Assembly: GCA_024401225.1 (NCBI GenBank)
Contig: JAKSLM010000030.1
Span: forward strand, 1-34,467
Direction: 5' to 3'
DNA length: 34,467 bases
Origin: Bacteroidaceae bacterium
GTDB lineage: Bacteria; Bacteroidota; Bacteroidia; Bacteroidales; Bacteroidaceae
Shown piece by piece: positions 25,644 to 34,322 of this stretch (position 1 is its first letter; each line of letters begins with the position of its first letter). The translations under genes and the position numbers were made by a program. The notes beneath the pieces are model-generated. The model worked only from the letters and a program-made list of their open reading frames with translations. It was not told the DNA's origin and searched no databases.

Positions 25644-25683
25644 AAAAGCGAAAATGGGCAAATTTGACCCCGTTTTCGCTTTT
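25644..25683 (+). terminator. Rho-independent terminator of the PBP-kdsB operon
   Basis: A 15-bp stem (25644-25658 with 25669-25683, one G-U wobble), 10-nt loop, and a run of Ts continuing to 25685. Confidence 0.88.
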
Positions 25684-25699
25684 TTAAGGTTTTTGTGCG

Positions 25700-25729
25700 T
25701 TGTTGTAATGATATTTATTATTATCTTTG
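25700..25729 (+). promoter_or_regulatory. gyrA: Promoter of gyrA
   Basis: TTG (25700-25702), a 19-nt spacer and TATCTTTG (25722-25729) followed by C match the Bacteroidetes consensus. The leader to the ATG at 25764 is about 28 nt. Confidence 0.75.
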
Positions 25730-25763
25730 CATGAAAATAATAGGAAACTTACAAATATATTAA

Positions 25764-28433
25764 ATGGAAGATTTAGACAGAATAATTAAAGTTGACATCA
25801 ACGAGACCATGAAACAGTCTTATATCGACTACTCAATGTCGGTAATTGTTTCACGTGCCCTTCCTGATGTCAGAGACGGATTCAAGCCTGTGCATCGCCG
25901 CATTCTCTACAGCATGGATGAGAATGGTATCACATCTGATAAGCCAACACGTAAGTGTGCTCGTATCGTCGGTGATGTGCTCGGTCACCTTCACCCACAC
26001 GGCGACTCGTCTGTCTACGGTGCCCTCGTACGTTTGGCTCAGCCTTGGGCTATGCGTTACACGCTCGTAGATGGTCAGGGTAACTTCGGTTCGGTCGATG
26101 GTGATGGTGCTGCTGCCATGCGTTACACCGAGGCTCGCCTTAGCAAGATAGGTGAGGCAATGCTTATGGATATCGATAAGGAGACTGTAGACATGGAACC
26201 AAACTTCGACAACTCGGAGATGGAGCCAACAGTTCTTCCTACCCGTATTCCTAACCTCCTCGTTAATGGTGCTACAGGTATTGCTGTAGGTATGGCAACC
26301 AACATTCCTACACACAACCTTGGCGAAGTAATTGACGGATGCGTTGCATTCATCGACAACTCCGAACTCACCAGCACAGAGTTGATGCACTACATCAAAG
26401 CTCCTGATTTTCCTACAGGTGGTGTAATCTGTGGTATCGATGGCGTTCGTGAGGCTTATGAGACAGGTCGTGGACGTGTGGTCGTTCGCTCAAAGACTGA
26501 GATCGAGAACGATGGTTCGCACGACAAGATCATTGTAAACGAGATTCCTTATAATGTAAATAAGTCAGAACTCATCAAGAAGATTGCTGACCTCGTAAAC
26601 GAAAAGCGTATCGATGGTATCAGCAATGTCAACGATGAGTCCGACCGTGAGGGTATGCGTATCGTTATCGACGTGAAGCGCGATGCCAACGCCAATGTTA
26701 TCCTCAACAAGCTTTATAAGCTCACAGAGTTGCAGTCAAGCTTCTCAGTAAACAGCATTGCCATTGTCAACAAGCGACCAAAGCAGTTGTCACTTCGCGA
26801 CATGATCAAGTGCTTCGTCGACCATCGTCATGACGTTACTATACGTCGCACTCGCTACGAGAAGCGTAAGGCAGAGGAGCGTGCTCATCTTCTTGAAGCT
26901 CTCATCGTGGCATCCGACAATATCGATGAGGTAGTACAGATCATCAAGGGTTCAAAGAATCCTCAGGAAGCACAGCAGAAACTCATGGCTCGCTTCGGCT
27001 TCGATGAGCCACAGGCCAAGTATGTTGTTGAGATGCGTCTCAGCCAGCTTACAGGCCTGCAGCAGGAGAAGCTTCATGCTGAGTACGATGAACTCCAGAA
27101 GCTCATCCAGTACCTCCTGCAGATTCTTGACGATCCTGAGCTTTGCAAGAAGGTCATGAAGGACGAGCTTCTTGAGGTTAAGGAGAAGTTCAACGATGAG
27201 CGTCGCACTGTGATTGACTATACTGCTTCTGAAAACTTCAACCCAGAAGACTTCTATCCAAATGAGCCAGTGGTTATTACTGTCAGCCATCTTGGATACA
27301 TCAAGCGTACAGCGCTCAGCGAGTTCCGCACTCAGGCTCGTGGCGGTGTAGGTTCAAAGGGTGGCTCTGCTCGTCAGAGCGACTTCATTGAGCACATCTA
27401 TCCTGCTATGACTCACAATACAATGATGTTCTTCACTCAGAAGGGACGTTGTTTCTGGATGAAGGTTTACGACATCCCTGAAGGCGACAAGACATTCAAG
27501 GGACGTGCCGTTCAGAACCTTCTCAACATCGACAGCGATGATAAGGCAACAGCATTCATCTGTATTGAAAACATCAATTGCGAGGAGTTTGTCAATAGCC
27601 ACAACCTTATCTTCTGTACTCGCCAGGGTATCATCAAGAAGACATCGTTCGAGAACTATTCACGTCCACGTTCAAACGGACTTATTGCCATCAACCTCAA
27701 TGAGGGCGATAGCGTAGTAGAGGTATTGCTCACCAATGGCGAGGAAGAAATCCTCATTGCCAACCGCAATGGTCGTGCCATCCGCTTCAACGAGAATACT
27801 GTCCGCAACATGGGCCGTGGTGCTACTGGTGTTCATGCCATCCGTCTCGATGATGATGAGGATGAGGTAGTAGGTATGATCTCTCTCCGCAAGCCAGAAG
27901 GCATTGATGACGACCTCGTCAAGCTCGAGGCTGCCGAAAGCGCAGAGGAACGCGATGCCGTGCTCGACGCACTCAAGGAGAAGTATCCTGTCATCCCAAC
28001 CATTCTCGCTCTCTCAGAGAAGGGGGTTGGTAAGCGTACAGCATTCTATGAGTACCGCATCACCAACCGTAACGGTAAGGGTGTTAAGACTATCAACATC
28101 ACCGATAAGACTGGTAAGCTCGTTGCCTTCAAGAAGGTTACAGAGGAGAACGATATCATGATCATCAACAAGAGCGGTGTGACTATCCGTCTTGCGGTGA
28201 CAGACATCAAGCAGTCGAGCCGTAACACTCAGGGCGTTAAGCTCATCGACATTGCTAAGCGCAACGACGTCATCTCAAGCGTCTGCGTAGTAGAGCATGT
28301 TGACGAACCGGATGAGCCAGAGTACGATGAGAATGGCAATCCTATCATCCCTCTCGATGAGAATGGCAACCCAATCGTTTCGACCGAGGCAGCGCAGGAA
28401 CCAGCAACTGAGGATACAGCGTCAGAAAGTTAA
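25764..28433 (+). CDS. gyrA: DNA gyrase subunit A
   Basis: The breakage-reunion subunit of gyrase, which introduces negative supercoils with GyrB. At 889 residues it is slightly long. The winged-helix/tower region holds [20 protein letters not shown] (26-45), the quinolone region [19 protein letters not shown] (77-95) and catalytic Tyr121 in [10 protein letters not shown]. The C-terminal pinwheel starts after about residue 500, with a diverged GyrA box QARGGVG at 524-530 (consensus QRRGGKG), which keeps a gyrase rather than topoisomerase IV reading. The tail is acidic and contains a direct repeat of DENGNPI followed by an Ala/Glu/Thr end. Gly86 occupies the position of E. coli Asp87, and Ser82 that of Ser83. 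It has its own promoter, and two TPR-protein genes follow on the same strand. Confidence 0.95.
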   Translation: MEDLDRIIKVDINETMKQSYIDYSMSVIVSRALPDVRDGFKPVHRRILYSMDENGITSDKPTRKCARIVGDVLGHLHPHGDSSVYGALVRLAQPWAMRYTLVDGQGNFGSVDGDGAAAMRYTEARLSKIGEAMLMDIDKETVDMEPNFDNSEMEPTVLPTRIPNLLVNGATGIAVGMATNIPTHNLGEVIDGCVAFIDNSELTSTELMHYIKAPDFPTGGVICGIDGVREAYETGRGRVVVRSKTEIENDGSHDKIIVNEIPYNVNKSELIKKIADLVNEKRIDGISNVNDESDREGMRIVIDVKRDANANVILNKLYKLTELQSSFSVNSIAIVNKRPKQLSLRDMIKCFVDHRHDVTIRRTRYEKRKAEERAHLLEALIVASDNIDEVVQIIKGSKNPQEAQQKLMARFGFDEPQAKYVVEMRLSQLTGLQQEKLHAEYDELQKLIQYLLQILDDPELCKKVMKDELLEVKEKFNDERRTVIDYTASENFNPEDFYPNEPVVITVSHLGYIKRTALSEFRTQARGGVGSKGGSARQSDFIEHIYPAMTHNTMMFFTQKGRCFWMKVYDIPEGDKTFKGRAVQNLLNIDSDDKATAFICIENINCEEFVNSHNLIFCTRQGIIKKTSFENYSRPRSNGLIAINLNEGDSVVEVLLTNGEEEILIANRNGRAIRFNENTVRNMGRGATGVHAIRLDDDEDEVVGMISLRKPEGIDDDLVKLEAAESAEERDAVLDALKEKYPVIPTILALSEKGVGKRTAFYEYRITNRNGKGVKTINITDKTGKLVAFKKVTEENDIMIINKSGVTIRLAVTDIKQSSRNTQGVKLIDIAKRNDVISSVCVVEHVDEPDEPEYDENGNPIIPLDENGNPIVSTEAAQEPATEDTASES

Positions 28434-28523
28434 GATAACAAAACAAAAATAACTAACCGCTTTCCCGATCGTCCGCTTGCTTATGGCAGGTGGATGTGAC
28501 GGAAGCAAATAATTCTACTAAGT

Positions 28524-29798
28524 ATGAAGAAATTAATGTTTATCGCAGCTGCAGGTCTCATTGCACTCTCTGCAAGCGCACAGGACAAGGAAGCTCTCAA
28601 GCTCGAGAAGAAGGCTATCAAGGAGGCTGAACAGCTTGTCAAGAAGGCTCAGAGCACTTTTGATGGTTGCATTGCCAACCCTCAGATGGGCCGTAAGGAG
28701 ACTAATTTTGAAAAGCTCGATGGTGCTCGTGACCTTATCGATCAGGCACTTGGCAACAAGTACCTCACTGACAATGTTCAGCTCTACAAGGTTGCTGCCG
28801 ACATCTATAATCAGTACTACAGCAAGCTCGAGAAGGAAGTTGCTGCCGACGAGAGCAAGCAGCCAGAGTTCCTCGGTACTGCTCAGAAGGTTGCTACTTA
28901 CTGCATGAAGTACGACTCGCTCTATAATCTCGATCCAAAGAAGAAGGAACCAGAGTACAAGACTGCTCACACTCTCTATCAGACTATCGGTATCAACCCA
29001 ATCCTCAAGCTCCTCATGGCTGCTCAGACAAAGTCTAACAGCGATGATCAGGCAGAAATCAAGTCAGCAGCAGGCTATGCAGATGTAGTTGTTAATGCTC
29101 TTACAAAGTCAGGCCTCTTCAAGGACTTCACTCACGACAACAAGGCTGAGTGGATTGACTACGCTAAGGTGTTCAAGGCTCAGTCGCTCGTTAATGTAGA
29201 AGGTGCTGATCCTGCAAAGGTTGAGGACGCATACATGCAGCTCAAGGGCACAAAGTATGAGGCTACAGCATATCAGGCACTTGCTAACTTCTATAAGGAG
29301 AAGGACAAGAACAAGTTCGTTGAGTATCTTAAGCTCGGTATGGAAAAGGGTGGTGACGAGGCTTATCCTACATTCGCTTTCCAGCTTATGATGTACCAGT
29401 TCCAGAACGAATTGAAGGACGACTGCTTGAAGACTATCCAGGATATCAAGGTTAAGTGCCCAGACAATGACAACACAGTACGTGCTTACCTCATGGAGGG
29501 TCAGATCTACTTCGAGAAGAAGGACTTCGAGAAGGCAGAGAAGTTGTTCCGCGAGGCTGTTGAGAAGTTCCCAGACGAGGAGCAGGCTATCCCAATGCCA
29601 GCACGTTCAGCTTGGATGAAGGCTCAGACTACTCAGGACAAGAAGGATATGCAGCACGCTATCGACCTCTTCAAGGAACTTCAGGAGAAGTACCCAGACA
29701 ATTCTGACTTCTGGGGTGAGCCACTCTACATCCTCTACAACAATGTAAGCAACTTCAAGGAGCGTGATAAGTACAAGAAGTACTATAACGTTAAATAA
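28524..29798 (+). CDS. Periplasmic tetratricopeptide-repeat protein
   Basis: A 424-residue exported protein of unknown function with signal peptide MKKLMFIAAAGLIALSASA|Q. The body is helical with Lys/Glu-rich segments. Clear TPR units lie in the C-terminal third (AYLMEGQIYFEKKDFEKAEK then LFREAVEKFPD; HAIDLFKELQEKYPDN), and weaker repeats precede them. No enzymatic motif is seen, so it is probably an adaptor in the cell envelope. It lies 90 nt after gyrA without a visible terminator or -7 box, and 14 nt before a second TPR protein of equal length, suggesting a gyrA-tpr-tpr transcript. Confidence 0.85.
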   Translation: MKKLMFIAAAGLIALSASAQDKEALKLEKKAIKEAEQLVKKAQSTFDGCIANPQMGRKETNFEKLDGARDLIDQALGNKYLTDNVQLYKVAADIYNQYYSKLEKEVAADESKQPEFLGTAQKVATYCMKYDSLYNLDPKKKEPEYKTAHTLYQTIGINPILKLLMAAQTKSNSDDQAEIKSAAGYADVVVNALTKSGLFKDFTHDNKAEWIDYAKVFKAQSLVNVEGADPAKVEDAYMQLKGTKYEATAYQALANFYKEKDKNKFVEYLKLGMEKGGDEAYPTFAFQLMMYQFQNELKDDCLKTIQDIKVKCPDNDNTVRAYLMEGQIYFEKKDFEKAEKLFREAVEKFPDEEQAIPMPARSAWMKAQTTQDKKDMQHAIDLFKELQEKYPDNSDFWGEPLYILYNNVSNFKERDKYKKYYNVK

Positions 29799-29812
29799 AG
29801 TTTTTTCTATTG

Positions 29813-31087
29813 ATGAAATTTAAATCTATTATACTCTTTATGGCAGCACTGTGTATTTGCAGTGCTGCTTTTTCACAGGATAACAAGGCTGCTGGTCAGG
29901 GACAGAAGGGTGCCAAGGCTCCTCAGTACAAGGTCTCTGCCACCATTAAGTCTGCCCGTACACTTATCAAGGCGGCAAACTATTCAAAGGCAAACGATGA
30001 GATTGCCAAGGCATTCAAGCAACACAAAGAAGCAAAGCAAAACACTACACTCCACAGCTTACAGCTCAATTGCCTCTACCAGATGGCTTTGGCTGAAAAC
30101 AAAAAGATGTATCTGAACAACAAGACAGATACAGCTACTTACTTTTCTTATATTTATAATATGTACGCGTGTGCGCTGGATTGCGACTCGCTTGAGTCGA
30201 TTCCGAACGAGAAGGGTAAGGTCGACTATCACTATCGCGACTCTCATGCAGCCAAGCTGATAGAGTTTCGCAAAAATCTTGGCATGTCGGGCCGTTTCTT
30301 CTATCGAAAGAAGGACTATGCCAATGCCTATAAATATTTTGACTATTACTATACGACAAAATCGTCACCTATCCTGAACAAGGGCAAGTACCGCATCACG
30401 GATGAGAACGATTCGGTCGAATATGCATACTTATGTGCTGTCAGCGCTTTCGGAGCAAAGAAGTACGATGGGGTGAAGAGGTATATTGATGTGGCTGTAA
30501 TGGATACCGCTCTCCGTGCTCAGCTTATGGAGATAGGAGTGAAGTCGTATTTCGCACTTAATGATACCGTTAGTGCTATGAAGATGCTGAAGGAAGGCTT
30601 CTCGCTCTATCCCGAGACAGAGTTCTTCTACATGTCTCTTGTCAATAGCTATAATGAGAAGGGAAAGTATTCCCGATCGCTGCAGTTCACCGACTCCTTG
30701 CTATCGAAGGTTAAGCCTAACCGCAACCTCTATTATATCAGAGGCAAGGTGCAGGACATGCTTGCCCAACCTGATTCGGCACTTGTCTCTTACCAGAAGG
30801 CTATAGAGCTGAAGGGCGATGATGCTGAGTCGTATGCAGCAATAGGCAACATCTACTTGTCGAAGGGACAGGCGGCCTACCAGTCGTTCAACCTTCCGCT
30901 CTCGCATCCGAAATACTCAAAGCAGCGCTCTGCCATCATGGACATATTCAAGAAGGCACAATCGGCATTCGAATCTGCCCGCCAGTTGCAGCCGTCAGCT
31001 ACGGCTTTGTGGAAGAATGGACTTCGCGATGTATACTACCGCTTGAACCTTGGAAAGCAATTGCAGGAGCTTGAAGGCATGAAGTGA
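29813..31087 (+). CDS. Second periplasmic TPR-like protein
   Basis: A 424-residue exported protein starting at ATG 29813 (an upstream TTG at 29810 is in frame but less likely), signal peptide MKFKSIILFMAALCICSAAFS|Q. TPR-like helical pairs include YANAYKYFDYYYTTK, YSRSLQFTDSLLSKVKPNRN then LYYIRGKVQDMLAQPDSALV, and ESYAAIGNIYLSKGQAAYQS. The length matches its upstream neighbour and both begin with a short Lys/Gln-rich stretch, so the pair may be diverged duplicates. Function is unknown; it probably interacts with other envelope proteins. It converges with the DUF3256-type gene, with only 55 nt between the stop codons. Confidence 0.8.
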   Translation: MKFKSIILFMAALCICSAAFSQDNKAAGQGQKGAKAPQYKVSATIKSARTLIKAANYSKANDEIAKAFKQHKEAKQNTTLHSLQLNCLYQMALAENKKMYLNNKTDTATYFSYIYNMYACALDCDSLESIPNEKGKVDYHYRDSHAAKLIEFRKNLGMSGRFFYRKKDYANAYKYFDYYYTTKSSPILNKGKYRITDENDSVEYAYLCAVSAFGAKKYDGVKRYIDVAVMDTALRAQLMEIGVKSYFALNDTVSAMKMLKEGFSLYPETEFFYMSLVNSYNEKGKYSRSLQFTDSLLSKVKPNRNLYYIRGKVQDMLAQPDSALVSYQKAIELKGDDAESYAAIGNIYLSKGQAAYQSFNLPLSHPKYSKQRSAIMDIFKKAQSAFESARQLQPSATALWKNGLRDVYYRLNLGKQLQELEGMK

Positions 31088-31142
31088 CCTTTGGCCTAAG
31101 GGGTGTAATGAGCGTTCGTTCAAGGTCTGAAGTGACCGTGTC

Positions 31143-31502
31143 CTAAGGCTTGAACATGACAACTTTCTTGCTCTCTAAGCCGTTGATGCGGTAAGTGTAG
31201 GTTGCCTTCACCAAGCTTTCGCCGTTGTCCTTCATGAGTTCAAGGTGCAGCTCCGACTTCTCGCTCAGCGCCAGTATGGCTGTGGTGTCGGTCAGTTCCT
31301 TCAATACAGTAGCACCTCCGAGCTTGTTCTTTACCTCGGCCTTCATCTTTGCCTCCATGTAGTCAACCAGGTCAAGGCGGTTGTTGAGCGTGAGTAGGGG
31401 AGTGATACTGTCTGGAAGCGTCTTCAGCACATCGCTCATTGTCTGGGCATTAGCACAGAGCGAAGCGGCAGCAAATATGAATATTGATAATACTTTCTTC
31501 AT
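31143..31502 (-). CDS. Small exported DUF3256-type protein
   Basis: A 119-residue protein of unknown function. I place the start at ATG 31502 (MKKVLSIFIFAAASLCANA|Q), because this gives a normal signal peptide and the -7 box at 31523-31530 lies inside the longer frame that begins at 31535. The mature part TLPDSITPLLTLNNRLDLVD then YMEAKMKAEVKNKLGG matches the DUF3256 family of Bacteroidetes as I remember it (MPDSLxPLLTxxNRxDxxDF...GG). The protein is clearly shorter at the C-terminus than the usual member, ending at a VVMFKP strand. Its ATG overlaps the proposed start of the opposite-strand PAP2-type gene (CATG). Confidence 0.75.
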   Translation of the reverse strand: MKKVLSIFIFAAASLCANAQTMSDVLKTLPDSITPLLTLNNRLDLVDYMEAKMKAEVKNKLGGATVLKELTDTTAILALSEKSELHLELMKDNGESLVKATYTYRINGLESKKVVMFKP

Positions 31503-32940
31503 GATAACATCTAAATTTTCTGCAAAGATAAGCAATTTTCCTTACACACGTGCGTGCATTAGTATTTTTTATACTTATGTGCTTGCATTTGCGCTGTCTG
31601 CCAATGCTCAGATACAGGAAAGGAATGCGGATGGAGGCGTTGACTATGAGATTGGTGATGTGACACGCACCACCGATGATGGCGACCTCACTCCTGAGTA
31701 TCTTGCAAAGATTGATTCGCTGATGCAGGTCTATGAAGAAGAAAAGATGGTACGCGACCTCATCAAGAAGATTGAATACCAGCAGATAGACGAAGAGAAG
31801 ACGTTTGACATCCGTTCGGTCACTCCATTGCTTCAAGGCTCCGTCCATCTCATCACTCAGCGAGGTTACATCAGGCAGCAGGCACAGTTCGCTACCCACA
31901 ATATGGACGCCGCATCCTACTCCGCTGCCCTTGCTCCATTGGCTATCAATTGGGCGCTGAAAGCGGCGGGAGTGAAGAGTCGCAGTTCTGCTCGCCGCAT
32001 GGCTACTGCCAATCTTATGACCTATGCCTTGGTTGAGGGACTGTCGCTCGGCACCAAATACTCTGTCAGCGAGATACGTCCCGACCGCACCGATCGCCAC
32101 TCCATGCCATCGGTCAAGAGTGCTCTTGCCTTTGCCTCAGCTACAATCCTCTCGCGCGAGTATGGGCATCTGTCGCCTTGGGTGTCGATAGGCAGCTATG
32201 TGGCTGCTACGGGAACGCAGTTTCTTGATATCCGTTCCAATCGACATTGGCTGCACGACTCATTCATCGGAGCAGGCATAGGAATGCTTTCGGCTAATAT
32301 TGGTTACTTCCTGAGCGACAGAATCTTTGGCGATGGCGACATCAATACCTTCGAACTTCGCAAGCGCGACCTCTTTCGTCTCAACAAGATGTACAATTGT
32401 CCTTCTGCCATCTCGTTCGTTTCCGGCTCGGAGTTTGGCAACCGCATGATCGACATTGCCAATCATCGGGTGAAGCTTGGTTCATGCCTCTCGGCAGGTG
32501 TCGAAGCGTCGTGGTTCATCAATCCTAACTTCTCGCTTGAGGCCATAGCACTCATGTCCGATAGCCAGGCGAAGGTGATGACCGCTGGAGGCGCTGCCGG
32601 TGCGACAACGGGTGAGGACGACTATTTCACGGGCGATAACTTCTCCATCTATCATTTCGATGTGGGTGCAAAGCTGTCTGCTCCGCTCATGCTTCCTGAT
32701 AGGGCTGGAGTGCGCATCCTTGCAGGTGTGCGTACCACTTCGGGCATGACATTCATGCGCGATGCTACTGAGCTGCAACTTGATTCGCAGACACGCTTTG
32801 AGCTGGGATGCGGATTCTCGTACGATGCTCTCGATACTCACAATTATTCTCTTGGATTCTCCTTCGATTATCGTCACGCATTTGCATCCTTCATGAAGAA
32901 TAGGTATAGCTTCTATACCGTCTACCGGATCCTGTTTTGA
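31501..32940 (+). CDS. Degenerate PAP2-phosphatase-like protein fused to an outer-membrane barrel
   Basis: About 479 residues from ATG 31501. The start is uncertain: the frame is open from 31381, and the 31501 start gives a hydrophobic signal ending LSANA|Q. Residues about 95-275 follow the PAP2 (type 2 phosphatidic acid phosphatase) layout. Motif 1 is intact: K-x6-RP, ending at Arg193-Pro194. Motif 2 reads PSVK (203-206) instead of PSGH, losing the catalytic His. Motif 3 keeps His249 and Asp253 but has Asp at 243 where Arg is expected. The C-terminal about 150 residues alternate polar/hydrophobic beta strands and end in VYRILF with a terminal Phe, as in outer-membrane barrels. It probably cannot hydrolyse phosphate esters by the usual mechanism. 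Confidence 0.72.
   Translation: MITSKFSAKISNFPYTRACISIFYTYVLAFALSANAQIQERNADGGVDYEIGDVTRTTDDGDLTPEYLAKIDSLMQVYEEEKMVRDLIKKIEYQQIDEEKTFDIRSVTPLLQGSVHLITQRGYIRQQAQFATHNMDAASYSAALAPLAINWALKAAGVKSRSSARRMATANLMTYALVEGLSLGTKYSVSEIRPDRTDRHSMPSVKSALAFASATILSREYGHLSPWVSIGSYVAATGTQFLDIRSNRHWLHDSFIGAGIGMLSANIGYFLSDRIFGDGDINTFELRKRDLFRLNKMYNCPSAISFVSGSEFGNRMIDIANHRVKLGSCLSAGVEASWFINPNFSLEAIALMSDSQAKVMTAGGAAGATTGEDDYFTGDNFSIYHFDVGAKLSAPLMLPDRAGVRILAGVRTTSGMTFMRDATELQLDSQTRFELGCGFSYDALDTHNYSLGFSFDYRHAFASFMKNRYSFYTVYRILF
31523..31530 (-). promoter_or_regulatory. -7 box for the DUF3256-type gene
   Basis: On the minus strand TATCTTTG followed by C, 20 nt upstream of the ATG at 31502. It lies inside the 5' part of the opposite-strand PAP2-type gene. 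Confidence 0.55.
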
Positions 32941-33012
32941 TAGAGGAGGGGAAAGATGATGTTCTTCCTTTTAAGTGTTATTGTTTTTGATGATTTTCAG
33001 TCATATATAAAA

Positions 33013-33039
33013 AAGAGGGCGTCGTAATGACGTCCTCTT
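33013..33039 (-). terminator. rpsP: Rho-independent terminator of rpsP
   Basis: An 11-bp stem (33013-33023 with 33029-33039, one G-U wobble) and 5-nt loop. On the minus strand it is followed by TTTTTTA and lies 24 nt after the rpsP stop. It may also stop transcription from the PAP2-type gene in the other direction. Confidence 0.85.
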
Positions 33040-33063
33040 GTCTTGTTTGCTTCGGAATGAAGA

Positions 33064-33594
33064 TTATGCCTCAGCTGGAGCTTCCTCTTCAGCAGTTGCA
33101 GCTTCAGCAGCGGCCTCAGCAGCAGCAGCGGCAGCAGCAGCCTTCTTCTCAGCTACCTTAGCAGCCAATGCAGCGTTTGCCTTCTTCTCAGCCTCAAGGC
33201 GAGCAGCGAGGTCAGCCTTCTTGTCAGCAGCCTTCTTGTCAGCAGCCTTAGCAGCCTTAGCAGCCTTCTCTGACTTCCATGCCTCAAACTTCTTGTCAGC
33301 AGCAGCCTCGTCGAATGCGCCCTTCTTTACACCACCAAGGAGGTGCTTCTTGAGGTATACGCCCTCGTCTGAGAGGATGTTCTTAACAGTAGTTGTTGGC
33401 TGTGCACCTGTGAGTACCCAGTAGAGGGCACGCTCAAAGTTGAGGTCTACAGTTGCAGGGTTAGTGTTTGGATTGTAAGTACCGAGCTTCTCGATGAACT
33501 TACCATCACGCTTAGCGTCTGCGTTAGCGATTACGATTGAATAGAAAGCGTAGTTCTTACGACCATGACGCTGAAGTCTAATTCTTGTTGCCAT
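33064..33594 (-). CDS. rpsP: 30S ribosomal protein S16 with long Ala/Lys-rich tail
   Basis: Ribosomal small-subunit protein that binds 16S rRNA early in 30S assembly. The start is set at ATG 33594, giving [20 protein letters not shown], the canonical S16 beginning; a longer frame from 33636 adds 14 unrelated residues. Residues 1-82 are the S16 core ([40 protein letters not shown]). Residues about 83-176 are an extension: first a [13 protein letters not shown] segment, then a low-complexity Lys/Ala part and a final Ala/Glu stretch. E. coli S16 is 82 residues; extended forms are known in Bacteroidetes. The gene is alone, with its own -7 box, a structured leader and a terminator. Confidence 0.95.
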   Translation of the reverse strand: MATRIRLQRHGRKNYAFYSIVIANADAKRDGKFIEKLGTYNPNTNPATVDLNFERALYWVLTGAQPTTTVKNILSDEGVYLKKHLLGGVKKGAFDEAAADKKFEAWKSEKAAKAAKAADKKAADKKADLAARLEAEKKANAALAAKVAEKKAAAAAAAAEAAAEAATAEEEAPAEA

Positions 33595-33618
33595 TTTGTT
33601 TGAAAAAAGTTTATTATC

Positions 33619-33690
33619 GAAAGCGTGAGGATACAATTATCCTTCTGCACTTTCAATGGGTTAATGACTGTGTCACCAGCTCGTGGTGAC
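33619..33690 (-). promoter_or_regulatory. rpsP: Structured 5' leader of rpsP
   Basis: The rpsP leader is about 125 nt long if transcription starts just after the -7 box. It can form two hairpins: GTCACCA/TGGTGAC (33672-33678 with 33684-33690, 5-nt loop) and AGGATA/TATCCT (33628-33633 with 33638-33643, 4-nt loop), the latter enclosed by GAAAG/CTTTC. Ribosomal-protein leaders often carry such elements for autoregulation; here that is inference. Confidence 0.5.
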
Positions 33691-33723
33691 GTGAATTGGT
33701 GTCGCTATCTCGTAACGACGATG

Positions 33724-33731
33724 CAAAGTTA
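33724..33731 (-). promoter_or_regulatory. rpsP: -7 box for rpsP
   Basis: On the minus strand TAACTTTG followed by CATCG matches TAnnTTTG, about 130 nt upstream of the S16 start. No clear -33 element. Confidence 0.6.
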
Positions 33732-33827
33732 CGACTTTTTTCTTCATTTTTAATGAAAAACGAGAAACTTTCGCTCCAAACCGTAAAAAAAAACACTATA
33801 AATAGATGTTATGTGCAAAATAAATGA

Positions 33828-33835
33828 TAAATTTG
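33828..33835 (+). promoter_or_regulatory. rseC: -7 box for the rseC-rnf operon
   Basis: TAAATTTG followed by C, 29 nt before the ATG at 33865; it fits TAnnTTTG. A second look-alike (tatattttgc) ends only 4 nt before the ATG and is too close. Confidence 0.5.
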
Positions 33836-33864
33836 CATGTTGATTGTAATCTATATTTTGCAAA

Positions 33865-34293
33865 ATGAAGGACAAGATAGAGCATTCGGGCACCATAGTG
33901 TCCATTGTCGGCAATGATGTAAAGGTTCGTATACTGCAAGCTGCCGCATGCTCTGGCTGCAAGGCCAAGTCGATGTGCACATCTTCCGAACAGAAGGAGA
34001 AGTATGTTGATGTCAATGTGTCCTTCCCCGAACGCTATGCGGTTGGGGAGGAGGTATTGGTGTGCAGCACCCTCACCGCGGGCAAGGTTGCCGTATGGCT
34101 TGCCTTTGGTGGTCCTCTCGTCATCATCTGCCTGTGGGCGTTCGTCGGCACCCTGGTGCTGCATCTCCACGAGCTGCTTACCTGCGGCATCATGTTCCTC
34201 CTGCTTGCCATCTATTTTGTGGTTATGCATCAGGTCGAGAAGCGCTACTTGAAGAAGGTACTCACCTTTTGGATTGAAAAATACAATAATTAA
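33865..34293 (+). CDS. rseC: RseC/SoxR-reducing-system family membrane protein
   Basis: A 142-residue inner-membrane protein that in Bacteroidetes typically heads the rnf operon. The N-terminus MKDKIEHSGTIVSIVGNDVK precedes a Cys cluster Cys29, Cys32, Cys38 (ACSGCKAKSMC), which is the family signature and suggests a redox or Fe-S role. Two membrane helices follow at about 75-98 and 104-122, with a basic C-terminal tail. The start matches the family pattern. rnfB begins 29 nt after the stop on the same strand, so the two are almost certainly cotranscribed. In E. coli RseC is linked to SoxR reduction together with Rsx (Rnf-like) proteins; the Bacteroidetes role is less clear. Confidence 0.92.
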   Translation: MKDKIEHSGTIVSIVGNDVKVRILQAAACSGCKAKSMCTSSEQKEKYVDVNVSFPERYAVGEEVLVCSTLTAGKVAVWLAFGGPLVIICLWAFVGTLVLHLHELLTCGIMFLLLAIYFVVMHQVEKRYLKKVLTFWIEKYNN

Positions 34294-34322
34294 TCAATAA
34301 ATAAACACTAACTAACAAACTT

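Noticed and set aside
33595-33636. Longer S16 start (14 extra residues)
   Set aside because: The family starts [11 protein letters not shown]; the extension is leader sequence.
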